Below, one piece after another: positions 1 to 6,824 of a stretch of DNA of 44,248 nt. Origin of the DNA: a virus; the IMG/VR virus record IMGVR_UViG_3300042691_047711, positions 1 through 44,248 of that record, one strand, 5' to 3'. A program made the translations under genes and the position numbers. Under the pieces are notes generated by a model. It saw only the letters and a list, made by a program, of their open reading frames with translations, ran no database searches and had not been told where the DNA came from. The first letter of the stretch is position 1. Each line of letters starts with the position of its first letter.

Positions 1-425
1 TAACCGCCGCTAGCCCTCTCAGATTCAAAGAGATAGTCAGATCCACCAAGATCATATCTTACTCGATCCAGCGCTTGAGTTATTGAGGTCTCCTTCAAGG
101 TCTTCCAATGATATGGAGTCTTATTGTTATTTCTGGCGATCGTTATCTTTCCAGGAGACTTTAGGTTTAACGAGTCCTTTAGAGATTCCTCGCTCCTCCA
201 ATTGATCCTTACTCCCTTGAGCCTATCGCCATCCTTTATTATTCGATAGAATTGATCAGACATGAAGAGCATGGTGACTCCAGGCTTGAGCTCAGCTGAG
301 CTCATCACATGCCCAGCATAGAGCATCCTTTCCTTGTCCTTTCCTCTAGGTTTTCCTTTGATCAGGACGATGCCGTTTTGAGGGACTGACTCATTAATGG
401 ATTCATAAGGTGCAATGTGCTTCAT
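1..425 (-). CDS. Tagged late protein, 3' part outside window (partial)
   Basis: An open minus-strand frame runs from ATG at 425 off the left edge, with at least 141 codons and no stop. The N-terminus MKHIAPYESINES fits the capsid-targeting-like tag seen on many proteins here (Y-x-x-I-N-E-S). The body has no motif I recognise; it reads as a mixed alpha/beta soluble domain rich in Lys and Arg. A late-promoter-like GATAAATAA lies only 4 nt upstream and is divergent from the one serving the next gene. With T4 geometry the transcript would start at the ATG itself. I infer a late, capsid-associated protein of unknown function. Confidence 0.75.
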   Translation of the reverse strand, partial: MKHIAPYESINESVPQNGIVLIKGKPRGKDKERMLYAGHVMSSAELKPGVTMLFMSDQFYRIIKDGDRLKGVRINWRSEESLKDSLNLKSPGKITIARNNNKTPYHWKTLKETSITQALDRVRYDLGGSDYLFESERASGG

Positions 426-429
426 ATGT

Positions 430-438
430 TTATTTATC
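430..438 (-). promoter_or_regulatory. T4-like late promoter (GATAAATAA), minus
   Basis: GATAAATAA on the minus strand resembles the T4 late -10 element TATAAATA. It sits unusually close to the ATG at 425. Placing the motif's first base at -13, as in T4, puts +1 at 425. Confidence 0.55.
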
Positions 439-451
439 TTAATTCGATCCA

Positions 452-460
452 GATAAATAA
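452..460 (+). promoter_or_regulatory. T4-like late promoter (GATAAATAA), plus
   Basis: GATAAATAA begins 27 nt before the TTG start at 479, the same spacing as at 1221 and 3572. This spacing supports the TTG start. It forms a back-to-back pair with the minus-strand copy at 430-438. Confidence 0.65.
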
Positions 461-478
461 TACAAATTATCCCTTATT

Positions 479-1219
479 TTGAAACATCGGGCTAGAAAAT
501 TCAACGATTGGATCAACGAAAAGGTCGAGTACCATAAAGAACTCTGTCCAAAGATTTGGGACGGAGATGAGATGAGGACTGACGTGCGTAGAACTCTTTT
601 AGAAGTAGCAGAAGACTTTTGGAACTCTCTTAAGCTTGGGGTAAAAGTGATAGATGTCCAGTTAACCGGCTCTCTTGCAAACTATAATTGGAACATGGAC
701 TCAGACTTGGACGTTCACATCATCGTGGACTTTGCAGAGGTTGACGAAAACGTTGAACTAGTGAGAAAGGCTCTTGATGGCCAGCGATTCATGTGGAATC
801 AGAGACATCCAGTAATCCTTAGAGGACATGACGTAGAGTGTTACATTCAACATAAAGACGAACAACACACCGCATCCGGCCTCTATTCTCTTCTTAGAGG
901 AGAGTGGATAATAGTTCCCAAATACAATCCTCCTCAGATAGATCAAAGAGACGTTGCTGAGAAGAAGAGAGTCATTCAAACAGAGCTCAAGATGATGCAG
1001 CGACGGGCAAAATCTGCCAAGGGAGTTGAGGCCAAGATGCTGTATGAGTATGTCGAGAGACTAAAAAGGAAGGTGTTAGCGGATAGAAAGTCTGGACTCA
1101 CGGCCGGTGGAGAGTTTTCAGTTGAAAACCTAGTATTCAAGGAATTGAGAAGAGAGGGCACTATCGAAAAAATGATAGACTTAATGTCAGAGTTATATTC
1201 TAAAACCTATTCTGATTAG
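479..1219 (+). CDS. Minimal nucleotidyltransferase (Pol-beta fold), tagged
   Basis: 246 residues. The nucleotidyltransferase signature is clear: GS at residues 64-65, D-S-D-L-D at 74-78 (catalytic D76 and D78), and a likely third acid in D-V-E at 118-120. Such enzymes transfer a nucleotide to a protein, RNA or small molecule; the substrate cannot be read here. Similar proteins occur in marine T4-like phages with no known role. The start codon is TTG, chosen from the late promoter spacing and because the N-terminus (KFNDWINEK, residues 7-15) resembles the packaging tag. The C-terminal 90 residues are charged and helical. If it is packaged, it could be injected with the DNA, as T4 Alt is; that is inference. 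Confidence 0.8.
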   Translation: MKHRARKFNDWINEKVEYHKELCPKIWDGDEMRTDVRRTLLEVAEDFWNSLKLGVKVIDVQLTGSLANYNWNMDSDLDVHIIVDFAEVDENVELVRKALDGQRFMWNQRHPVILRGHDVECYIQHKDEQHTASGLYSLLRGEWIIVPKYNPPQIDQRDVAEKKRVIQTELKMMQRRAKSAKGVEAKMLYEYVERLKRKVLADRKSGLTAGGEFSVENLVFKELRREGTIEKMIDLMSELYSKTYSD

Positions 1220-1220
1220 A

Positions 1221-1229
1221 GATAAATAA
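1221..1229 (+). promoter_or_regulatory. T4-like late promoter before 1247 gene
   Basis: GATAAATAA lies directly after the stop codon of the nucleotidyltransferase gene. Predicted +1 is near 1234, giving a 13-nt A-rich leader before ATG 1247. Confidence 0.7.
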
Positions 1230-1246
1230 CAAAAAAAGAAATACTA

Positions 1247-1879
1247 ATGCATAAGTACTTTAATTTTGCAAAGATATTTGAGGCAGAACAGATGGGAGAG
1301 CCCCTAAGTCCAGAAGAGATGGGAACACCTACTGCCCCTGAGACATTCCAGTCTAGCTACACACAGAGCGATTCACCGGTGACAATTGATTTTAATAAGA
1401 TGCAGGAGACTCACATGTTAGACGTGCTCCTTACCAAGAAGGAAAAGGATCAATTGGAATTGGATGGGACTCTTACTAAGCCTGACACAAATCTAGTTAA
1501 CAAGACTAACGCGACTGACATCATACAGGTTCCAATGAAGATAACTATCACTGAGAAGCACAAGAGCGGATCGTTAGACGATCCAAACGCGATCTCATTC
1601 GTCGTAAGTCAACAGGAGTGGGAAGCAATCAGCAAAGGACTTCCTGGAGGAATCGTTCAGACAGCCTTACCTAGCACAAAGTCAACCGACAAGTTTTCAA
1701 TAAAGTTTGCGTTAGACCAGTCGTTGGACGAACAACCTTCTGAAAGATCCGGTGTCGCACCTAGTGACGAACAGATCAAATCAGGATCAGTTCCTCCTCC
1801 ACCAGTAGAAGGAGAAGTTAAAGCCGATGATACTTCTGAATCAAGAAGACTTATGAGCTTTTCACAATTTGTTAAATAA
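1247..1879 (+). CDS. Doubly tagged probable internal head protein
   Basis: 210 residues, no recognised enzymatic domain. The N-terminus MHKYFNFAKIFEAEQ fits the tag family and the extreme C-terminus ends in MSFSQFVK, a second tag-like motif. Between them are a Pro/Glu/Ser-rich segment (residues 15-50), a middle domain (about 60-165) and a Pro/Ser/Glu-rich linker. The gene has its own late promoter and sits first in a run of similarly tagged genes. By analogy with T4 internal proteins processed by the gp21 protease, I infer a scaffold- or capsid-packaged protein. The C-terminal tag is unusual because T4 tags are N-terminal. Confidence 0.7.
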   Translation: MHKYFNFAKIFEAEQMGEPLSPEEMGTPTAPETFQSSYTQSDSPVTIDFNKMQETHMLDVLLTKKEKDQLELDGTLTKPDTNLVNKTNATDIIQVPMKITITEKHKSGSLDDPNAISFVVSQQEWEAISKGLPGGIVQTALPSTKSTDKFSIKFALDQSLDEQPSERSGVAPSDEQIKSGSVPPPPVEGEVKADDTSESRRLMSFSQFVK

Positions 1880-1899
1880 TAAAAAAATACATAAAACTA

Positions 1900-2403
1900 A
1901 TGAGACGAATTAACGAATGTTCTTGTGGCTGTGGAGGAATGGACGGTGGTTGCATGAGAGAACCTGACAATTACATGTTCTTTGGAAACCTAAAGACGAT
2001 TAAACGACACGTAGATGCAATGTTAGAAATGGATCACGCGAGTGTAGACTCAATCCTAAGCGACGGTCATGGTTGGGCAGTAGATCACATTGCTTCCTCA
2101 TTAGATGACATCCAAGAGGTCGCAAACTTCCTAATGAGTATGCAACATCATGGAGGACACAATCCTTTAGCTGGGCTCATGATGCAGGACAACCCATTCA
2201 GTAAATTGGCTAAAAGCTTTGAGAGTTTCACTGTAAACGAGGCAAAGAAGAAAGAAAAGGCGAAAGCAGCTAAGAAGAAAAAGATAGATCAGGACGGAGA
2301 CGGAGATACTGATTTTGCTGATGCTAAGCTCGCTCAATATAAAGCGGGTGGAATGGACAAGAAACGAGCGATGATGCTCGCTAAGAAATTCAATTCAAAA
2401 TAA
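1900..2403 (+). CDS. Cys-rich protein with internal tag and EF-hand-like loop
   Basis: 167 residues in three parts. An N-terminal Cys/Gly cluster (C7, C9, C11, C18) could bind metal. A helical region follows (about 30-100). The tag-like KSFESFTVNEA at 105-115 precedes a Lys/Ala-rich stretch. Residues 130-141 then give Asp at loop positions 1, 3, 5, 7, 9 and 12, an EF-hand/dockerin-type calcium loop. The tail DAKLAQYKAGGM resembles C-termini of proteins in other T4-like phages. The leader is A-rich without an obvious Shine-Dalgarno. A strong terminator follows at once. Function unknown; probably late and virion-associated by context. Confidence 0.7.
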   Translation: MRRINECSCGCGGMDGGCMREPDNYMFFGNLKTIKRHVDAMLEMDHASVDSILSDGHGWAVDHIASSLDDIQEVANFLMSMQHHGGHNPLAGLMMQDNPFSKLAKSFESFTVNEAKKKEKAKAAKKKKIDQDGDGDTDFADAKLAQYKAGGMDKKRAMMLAKKFNSK

Positions 2404-2432
2404 AAAAAGCCGAGTTAATCTCGGCTTTTTTA
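2403..2432. terminator. Bidirectional intrinsic terminator
   Basis: Perfect stem GCCGAG (2409-2414) / CTCGGC (2420-2425), loop TTAAT. It is flanked by seven A's on the left and six T's on the right, so it can end transcripts from both strands. It separates convergent genes ending at 2403 (+) and 2436 (-). Confidence 0.9.
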
Positions 2433-2435
2433 TTC

Positions 2436-2735
2436 TTATACAAAATCAAACTTATTTCCTCCAAGCTTCTCCTCAAGTTCCTGAAGAGTGAACTTTTTTG
2501 CTGCTCTTGAGAGAAGGGTCGCTTTTTCTTCCCTGATGTAGCTACTGTCTAAAGTATTTGTCTCAAGGAAAGAGTCAATGTTCTCTTCACGTATTGCCTC
2601 TAAGATCTCTGCTATCTCCTCCTTTGATGCATAGTCCTCAATGTATTCGATCACGTCATCGAATTCTATCTCTACTTCAGCGTCGACCGTCTTGTAGAGA
2701 GTGCGACTTGAATATCTTCCTGATGCTCTTGTCAT
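2436..2735 (-). CDS. Hypothetical acidic protein
   Basis: 99 residues, not recognised. A basic N-terminus (about 15 residues) leads into an acidic, strongly helical middle (I-E-Y-I-E-D-Y, then K-E-E-I-A-E-I-L-E) and a charged C-terminal helix. It is the last gene of a four-gene minus-strand group (3536 to 2436) and begins 2 nt after the previous stop. It has no tag and no late promoter, so it may be expressed at a different time from the tagged genes around it. Confidence 0.6.
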   Translation of the reverse strand: MTRASGRYSSRTLYKTVDAEVEIEFDDVIEYIEDYASKEEIAEILEAIREENIDSFLETNTLDSSYIREEKATLLSRAAKKFTLQELEEKLGGNKFDFV

Positions 2736-2737
2736 TA

Positions 2738-2929
2738 TTAATTATTTGGAAATTGATTTATACTTAACTTGTCTAGGTTGATCTTACTCTTCTTTCCAAA
2801 GAGTCTCCTCCACCAGATGACTCTGTTTATTTTCTTTATGACTTTTAACTCGATATCGGTCACCGTGTTTAAAAGAGCCTTTTCCTCTCCTGAGAGCTCG
2901 ACCCTAATCGTTATTGTCTTGTACTTCAC
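2738..2929 (-). CDS. Small hypothetical basic protein
   Basis: 63 residues, not recognised. A beta-like opening (KTITIRVEL) is followed by a helix and an aromatic/basic patch IWWRRLFGKK near residues 38-47 that could contact membrane or nucleic acid. The start overlaps the end of the upstream gene by 26 nt on the same strand, typical of co-translated phage genes. The opposite-strand frame here was rejected because it breaks this minus-strand group. Confidence 0.5.
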   Translation of the reverse strand: MKYKTITIRVELSGEEKALLNTVTDIELKVIKKINRVIWWRRLFGKKSKINLDKLSINQFPNN

Positions 2930-3317
2930 CTTTAAAGATACTTCTAAGCTTTGTCAAGGTTTCACCAGTGGCAACTCGCAGTTTAGAGAATTGAATCTGA
3001 TACGCCATTATCTCTTTCGAGCCAGGAATATGGGATCTTATTCTTTTAAAGACATCCTTAGTCTCTTCTTGATATTCCTTGACTGTTGACCAAAAAAGGT
3101 TCTCTGTTATGGGGGTCACAAACCTCCATGAAGCATCAAAGTAGGTTCCTAACTCGACTGTTGTACCGAGAGTACGGTCCTCAAGATATGCAATAGCCGC
3201 TCGTCGATTTGTGTTACGATAATCACAAACTCTTTTAAAGATTAAAAACTTGTTGTCTTTCATCTCTACTGAATCCTCATAATAAGAATCGATCACTTGA
3301 TCTATTTCGCTTTCCAT
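2904..3317 (-). CDS. Hypothetical protein
   Basis: 137 residues, not recognised. It looks like a compact alpha/beta domain: an acidic N-terminal helix, then a beta-rich section (KFLIFKRV, GTTVELGTYF, WRFVTPI), then long helices to the C-terminus. No catalytic motif is evident. It is second in the minus-strand group, 12 nt after the 68-residue gene and overlapping the 63-residue gene. Confidence 0.6.
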   Translation of the reverse strand: MESEIDQVIDSYYEDSVEMKDNKFLIFKRVCDYRNTNRRAAIAYLEDRTLGTTVELGTYFDASWRFVTPITENLFWSTVKEYQEETKDVFKRIRSHIPGSKEIMAYQIQFSKLRVATGETLTKLRSIFKGEVQDNND

Positions 3318-3329
3318 ATACTATTTGTT

Positions 3330-3536
3330 TTAACGTTTCCAATAGGGTTTTCCGTCTACCCAGATCTCAACTACATCGGGCTTACTCATTAACACTGAGC
3401 AGTATTTTTTGACGTTTTTTATCTTGTCATAAATTAATGACGTATTATTTGCATAGAAGGCTTTTACTTCGCTTCCTCCTGGCATCACGCTCAGCTCATT
3501 AGAGCGGTGCTCATCTTTTACTCTCCATTCACTCAT
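3330..3536 (-). CDS. Small hypothetical protein, first of minus group
   Basis: 68 residues, not recognised. Its C-terminal part (VVEIWVDGKPYWKR) reads as a beta hairpin. It is the promoter-proximal gene of the 3536-to-2436 group and is divergent from the large tagged gene at 3599. No late motif precedes it on the minus strand, only an AT-rich stretch. Confidence 0.5.
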   Translation of the reverse strand: MSEWRVKDEHRSNELSVMPGGSEVKAFYANNTSLIYDKIKNVKKYCSVLMSKPDVVEIWVDGKPYWKR

Positions 3537-3571
3537 TTGATCTTATTTTTTTAAACTCTCTAAAATTCAGA

Positions 3572-3580
3572 GATAAATAA
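3572..3580 (+). promoter_or_regulatory. T4-like late promoter before 3599 gene
   Basis: GATAAATAA begins 27 nt before ATG 3599. Predicted +1 is near 3585, with a 14-nt AT-rich leader. Confidence 0.7.
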
Positions 3581-3598
3581 CTAAAATAATTATACACA

Positions 3599-4702
3599 AT
3601 GTCGGGTAGAGTTTTAAACTTTTTCGAATTTTCTGACAAATATTCAACAGGAAATAGCGATCCACTAGGTGTGGACAACATATCAAATGCCGCTGCAAAC
3701 TTTGAAGAAGGTTTTGATGACAGCACGTACGAACAGCCTGATTTAGGCCCTAAACGACCAGTATCTGGAGGATATGAGGCAACGCCAGCAGTACCAGGAG
3801 AAGTAGGAGCGCCTGCTTTCTCACCAGGAGCAAAGCCTGGAATGGAAGCGCCAGAGGAAGAAGAGCAGGATGAGGAATTGGAGGAAGACGAAGAGATTGA
3901 AGAGGAAGATGATGATTCAGGAAATCCTGAAGGAGAGGAAGAAGAGGAAGAAAAAGTGGAAGAAAGCTTTAAGCTAGTGAAGAGCTTTTCTGCATTCGTT
4001 AACGAATCATGGGGTCCAGACTCTTTTGAATATGCTGAAGACACATTTGGAGGCGGCAGACCAGAAGATGGCGAAGGCTACTCAGACGATGACTATGAAG
4101 ACGATGACCACTATGTCCATCCTAGTGTTTTATTTGGCGGAACAAGTTTTGGTGCAAATCCAGAAGGAGACGATATCGTAAATCAAGTGGAGGACGCAGT
4201 CACTCAGTTAAGCGACGACGAAAAAGCAATGATCGCTGACTACTTATCTAAAGATCCTGAAGCATTTCAAGAAATGGTAGAGGATGAGCTTGAACAGTCT
4301 ACTGATGCTGGTGCAAACCCGAGAGGAAGCATGGGCATGGGAAGAGAAGAGTTTGAGACCAGAAAGATCATAGATAAAATAATTAAAGGTATCGCGATAG
4401 GTTCAACTCTAGCCATAGTTCCAGCCGCGATGTTTATCAGTGGAGGACTTGCTCTAGCATTAGGTATTACTGGAGTAGTCGGTGGCATAGCTAAGGATGC
4501 TGCGTGGATGAAGAAAGGAGGCCATCATTACAGAGCGCAAGATCGAGCTGACAGCGGAATGGACTATCCAGAAGATGAAGAGTATGGAATGTATCCAAAA
4601 TACGATGATGAATATTCAGACGATGAAGAGAATGAATTTTGTTCTAACTGTGGAGCAGTTGTTGATCAGGAATATGGATACAGCTGTGGTTGTAACATGT
4701 AA
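3599..4702 (+). CDS. Acidic tagged protein with hydrophobic segment and zinc-ribbon-like tail
   Basis: 367 residues with an unusual modular layout. The N-terminus MSGRVLNFFEFSDKYS is weakly tag-like. A Pro/Gly linker leads to a very acidic run (about 85-120), then a clear internal tag VKSFSAFVNES (127-137) that would expose a site for prohead protease cleavage after Glu. G-A-N-P occurs at 185-188 and 238-241. A Gly/Ala/Ile-rich hydrophobic segment spans about 264-297, long enough to cross a membrane. The C-terminus holds C348, C351, C363 and C365 in a zinc-ribbon-like arrangement. It has its own late promoter. I infer a virion component processed during head maturation; function unknown. Confidence 0.75.
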   Translation: MSGRVLNFFEFSDKYSTGNSDPLGVDNISNAAANFEEGFDDSTYEQPDLGPKRPVSGGYEATPAVPGEVGAPAFSPGAKPGMEAPEEEEQDEELEEDEEIEEEDDDSGNPEGEEEEEEKVEESFKLVKSFSAFVNESWGPDSFEYAEDTFGGGRPEDGEGYSDDDYEDDDHYVHPSVLFGGTSFGANPEGDDIVNQVEDAVTQLSDDEKAMIADYLSKDPEAFQEMVEDELEQSTDAGANPRGSMGMGREEFETRKIIDKIIKGIAIGSTLAIVPAAMFISGGLALALGITGVVGGIAKDAAWMKKGGHHYRAQDRADSGMDYPEDEEYGMYPKYDDEYSDDEENEFCSNCGAVVDQEYGYSCGCNM

Positions 4703-4722
4703 TCCAGAAAACGGATAAGGAA

Positions 4723-5334
4723 ATGGCATCAATTACTCCTATAATAATAGCGTTCATAACTGGCGTCATCGGGCCCATTCTAGCGATCTACATCAAGAAC
4801 AGGATAGAGAGCTCTAAGCCCAAGCCCGATTTCATGATTGACGCTCTCAAGATAGGTGAACAGATCACTAATAAGATAGAGAGCATTCGAGAAGAGATGA
4901 AGGCCGATCGTGTGTGGATCATCCAGTTCCATAACGGCGGTCACTTCTATCCTACTGGAAAGTCAATCGCTAAGTTTAGTATGCTGTATGAAACTGTCGG
5001 AAGCGGTGCGGACTCAATCCAAACCAGCTTTCAGAACATTCCAGTGAACCTATTTAGCAAGTCGATAAATCAGCTCTTAGAAAAAGACACGATAGAGATT
5101 CCAGACTTTAAGGATGAGAAAGTAGCGACATACGGCTTAAAGTATGTTGCGGAGGAGTCCGGTTGTAAATCAGGTTATCTGTTCTCAATAAAGAACATTG
5201 ACGACAAGTTTATTGGGATCATGGGAGTGGACTATACTAGAAAAAAGACCAAGCTTGATGCTGAGGGGTGTAGCCAGTTAAGGATCCACGCAAACATCAT
5301 AGGCGGAGCGCTAATGAATCATCTTAACAAATGA
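4723..5334 (+). CDS. Membrane-anchored GAF-like protein
   Basis: 203 residues. Residues 4-25 form one hydrophobic N-terminal membrane anchor. A short charged linker follows, then a domain (about 55-200) with GAF-like organisation: VWIIQFHNGG opening strand, central helices, then GYLFSIKNIDDKFIGIMGVDY and a closing helix. GAF domains bind small ligands or mediate dimers; no ligand can be assigned. AAGGAA precedes the ATG as a Shine-Dalgarno-like site. Its stop overlaps the next start (ATGA at 5331-5334), indicating coupled translation with a tagged 52-residue protein. The GAF call is by overall pattern only. Confidence 0.6.
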   Translation: MASITPIIIAFITGVIGPILAIYIKNRIESSKPKPDFMIDALKIGEQITNKIESIREEMKADRVWIIQFHNGGHFYPTGKSIAKFSMLYETVGSGADSIQTSFQNIPVNLFSKSINQLLEKDTIEIPDFKDEKVATYGLKYVAEESGCKSGYLFSIKNIDDKFIGIMGVDYTRKKTKLDAEGCSQLRIHANIIGGALMNHLNK

Positions 5335-5489
5335 AAAGATTAGTAGAAAGCTTTCAAGAATTCATAACCTCTGCTGAGATACATCAGAATCCTGGAGCTT
5401 GGGAAAGGTATGGAGCTAATCCTAGAAAAAAGAAGAAGCTTAAAAGTCGTCCTCGTCGAAATCGTCAGAATAAGAGCCAATCCTTCTAG
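5331..5489 (+). CDS. 52-residue tagged basic protein
   Basis: A short gene missed by a 60-codon cut-off. It starts at ATG in an ATGA overlap with the upstream stop and ends at TAG 5487-5489. The N-terminus MKRLVESFQEFITSAE is one of the best matches to the tag. Residues 27-31 read Y-G-A-N-P, the second shared motif, and the last 20 residues are strongly basic (RKKKK, RPRRNR). A tagged, Arg/Lys-rich small protein would suit a DNA-binding internal head protein, as in T4. Its last 50 nt overlap the 3' end of a minus-strand gene. Confidence 0.8.
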   Translation: MKRLVESFQEFITSAEIHQNPGAWERYGANPRKKKKLKSRPRRNRQNKSQSF

Positions 5490-5691
5490 CACTGATAGAA
5501 TCGTATTCCCAATTTAGGAGAACATCATCAAGGTCCTCGTCGACCATCATCAACATCTGAATGTATGCTGAGTCTGACGATCGCTCTCCGTCCAGTATCT
5601 TTGTTTCTATTGACTTTACTTTCTCTAGAATTCTAGCCTTTAGCTCTTCCTGTAGAGCCGACGCAGTCGCCGATATGTCTTTTTCCTTCAT
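5440..5691 (-). CDS. Small acidic hypothetical protein
   Basis: 83 residues, not recognised. It is mostly helical (residues 1-45, coiled-coil-like), then ends in a very acidic tail SDDFDEDDF. The tail is encoded antisense to the basic tail of the 52-residue plus-strand gene, a 50-nt convergent overlap. No late motif is found upstream of its ATG on the minus strand. Confidence 0.6.
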   Translation of the reverse strand: MKEKDISATASALQEELKARILEKVKSIETKILDGERSSDSAYIQMLMMVDEDLDDVLLNWEYDSISARRIGSYSDDFDEDDF

Positions 5692-5727
5692 GATTAATTA
5701 TATCTCAAAATAGGGATCAGGTTTTTG

Positions 5728-5735
5728 AATAAATA
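5728..5735 (+). promoter_or_regulatory. T4-like late promoter before 5760 gene
   Basis: AATAAATA, one base off the usual G or T start. Predicted +1 is near 5741 with a 19-nt leader. Confidence 0.55.
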
Positions 5736-5759
5736 AAACTATAAAATAACGTTTGCGAA

Positions 5760-6218
5760 ATGAAGAAATACACTTTTATAAAAAGACTTAATGAGGCTGA
5801 CGACATTCAAATGATGCCGATGCAGCAATCCATGATGACACCGCCTTCACCTATACAAAAGCAACCTGGAATGGACATGCCTATGGAGGCTCCGCAACCG
5901 GTAGTAACTTCAATGGAGGAGATGCCTACTTTTTCTGAGACTCAACCTGAAGAGCCAAAGGCCCTTCCTCAAGCCGATGTGATGAACCTTACAGTTAAGG
6001 AACTAATGGAAAGATGTGAGAAGATCAATCCTCTAATTTGTATGGGTCTTGAGCAGTTCATTGAGATGAACAAAGAGCAGATCCTATCGATGACTACTGG
6101 AGCAGAGGAACCTACGATCGACGATAACACCGATCTTACTTTCTCTAAGCAGATAGAGCCTCAGCCTGCTGAGTTTTCTCTAGACCAGCCTGAGAGCGAT
6201 CTTAAGTTTCAAGCATAG
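5760..6218 (+). CDS. Tagged Pro/Met/Glu-rich protein
   Basis: 152 residues. The N-terminus MKKYTFIKRLNEADD fits the tag, with a likely cleavage point after Glu. Residues 17-75 are low complexity and rich in Met, Pro and Gln; a short helical domain (about 77-110, with two Cys at about 86 and 93) follows, then an acidic tail. No enzymatic motif. It leads a four-gene plus-strand run of tagged genes (5760-7267) with tiny gaps. I infer a late, head-packaged or scaffold-associated protein. Confidence 0.7.
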   Translation: MKKYTFIKRLNEADDIQMMPMQQSMMTPPSPIQKQPGMDMPMEAPQPVVTSMEEMPTFSETQPEEPKALPQADVMNLTVKELMERCEKINPLICMGLEQFIEMNKEQILSMTTGAEEPTIDDNTDLTFSKQIEPQPAEFSLDQPESDLKFQA

Positions 6219-6221
6219 GAC

Positions 6222-6491
6222 ATGAAGAGACTCTTTGAAGGATACGGTGCAAACACCATGGAAACGGATCCTCTGGACCTAATCCTACGACCGGACGTTC
6301 AGAGAGCCAATTCACTAATGTTTTATCAAGGAGCATCAGGTCAGGTACCAGCTCACTGGAATAACTCTCCATTCTTGACTGGAGGACGACTTACCAGCGC
6401 ATTTGGAGCCAATCCTAGGCCTTCTTCAAAAAACAAAGTAATGTCTTATAAAGAGTTCATTGAAGCTACCAGAAGACACCAGAATAAATAA
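6222..6491 (+). CDS. Small protein with tags at both ends and two GAN motifs
   Basis: 89 residues. The N-terminus MKRLFEGYGAN combines a short tag-like opening with G-A-N-T. Residues 62-66 give G-A-N-P-R, and 73-82 give VMSYKEFIEA, almost the T4 internal-protein propeptide (T4 IPIII begins MKTYQEFIAE), here near the C-terminus. It starts 3 nt after the previous stop. Its final codons AAT-AAA-TAA form the late promoter for the next gene. Probably a structural or packaged peptide; which pieces survive processing is unknown. Confidence 0.75.
   Translation: MKRLFEGYGANTMETDPLDLILRPDVQRANSLMFYQGASGQVPAHWNNSPFLTGGRLTSAFGANPRPSSKNKVMSYKEFIEATRRHQNK
6483..6491 (+). promoter_or_regulatory. Late promoter embedded in a stop codon context
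   Basis: AATAAATAA is both the Asn-Lys-stop end of the upstream gene and a late-promoter-like motif. Predicted +1 is near 6496, 11 nt before ATG 6507. Confidence 0.6.
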
Positions 6492-6506
6492 AAATAAAGC
6501 ATACAC

Positions 6507-6824
6507 ATGTCATCATACATAAAGAGCTTTAAAAGTTTTCAAAATGCCGCAGACAAGGCAGCCAAGGAAGTGGAAGCTGGAGCCAATCCTCAAATGATAG
6601 AGGAGGACGACGCTTCTCTCTTGACTGATCCTGCTCTGACTGCAATACGAGACCAGAAGAGAAACTTGGAAAAACAACTGGAGCAAGTAAAACAGCAAGA
6701 GGATACTAAACTAAAGGAACTAGCAACAAAAGCAGCTGAAGCACAAAAGACCGCACAAGCGGCTAAAAATACAGCAGTCGCTCAGCCTACTACTCCAGCC
6801 GCTCCTGCTGCGCCTACCGCATAA
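6507..6824 (+). CDS. Tagged Ala-rich coiled-coil protein
   Basis: 105 residues. N-terminus MSSYIKSFKSFQNAAD is a tag variant with Asn-Ala in place of Asn-Glu. G-A-N-P-Q occurs at 25-29. Residues 45-90 form a Lys/Glu/Gln/Ala-rich coiled coil, and the tail is Ala/Pro/Thr-rich. Composition is like scaffold or internal head proteins. The stop TAA shares its last base with the next ATG (6824), so the two genes are probably translated together. Confidence 0.7.
   Translation: MSSYIKSFKSFQNAADKAAKEVEAGANPQMIEEDDASLLTDPALTAIRDQKRNLEKQLEQVKQQEDTKLKELATKAAEAQKTAQAAKNTAVAQPTTPAAPAAPTA

Noticed and set aside
2769-3089. Plus-strand open frame of 106 codons with hydrophobic start
   Set aside because: It is opposite two overlapping minus-strand genes that fit the local gene order; hydrophobicity comes from antisense of charged codons.
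3529-4044. Ser-rich minus-strand open frame
   Set aside because: It is antisense to the Glu/Asp-rich part of the 3599 gene; GAA/GAG codons read backwards give Ser/Phe-rich frames. No start context.
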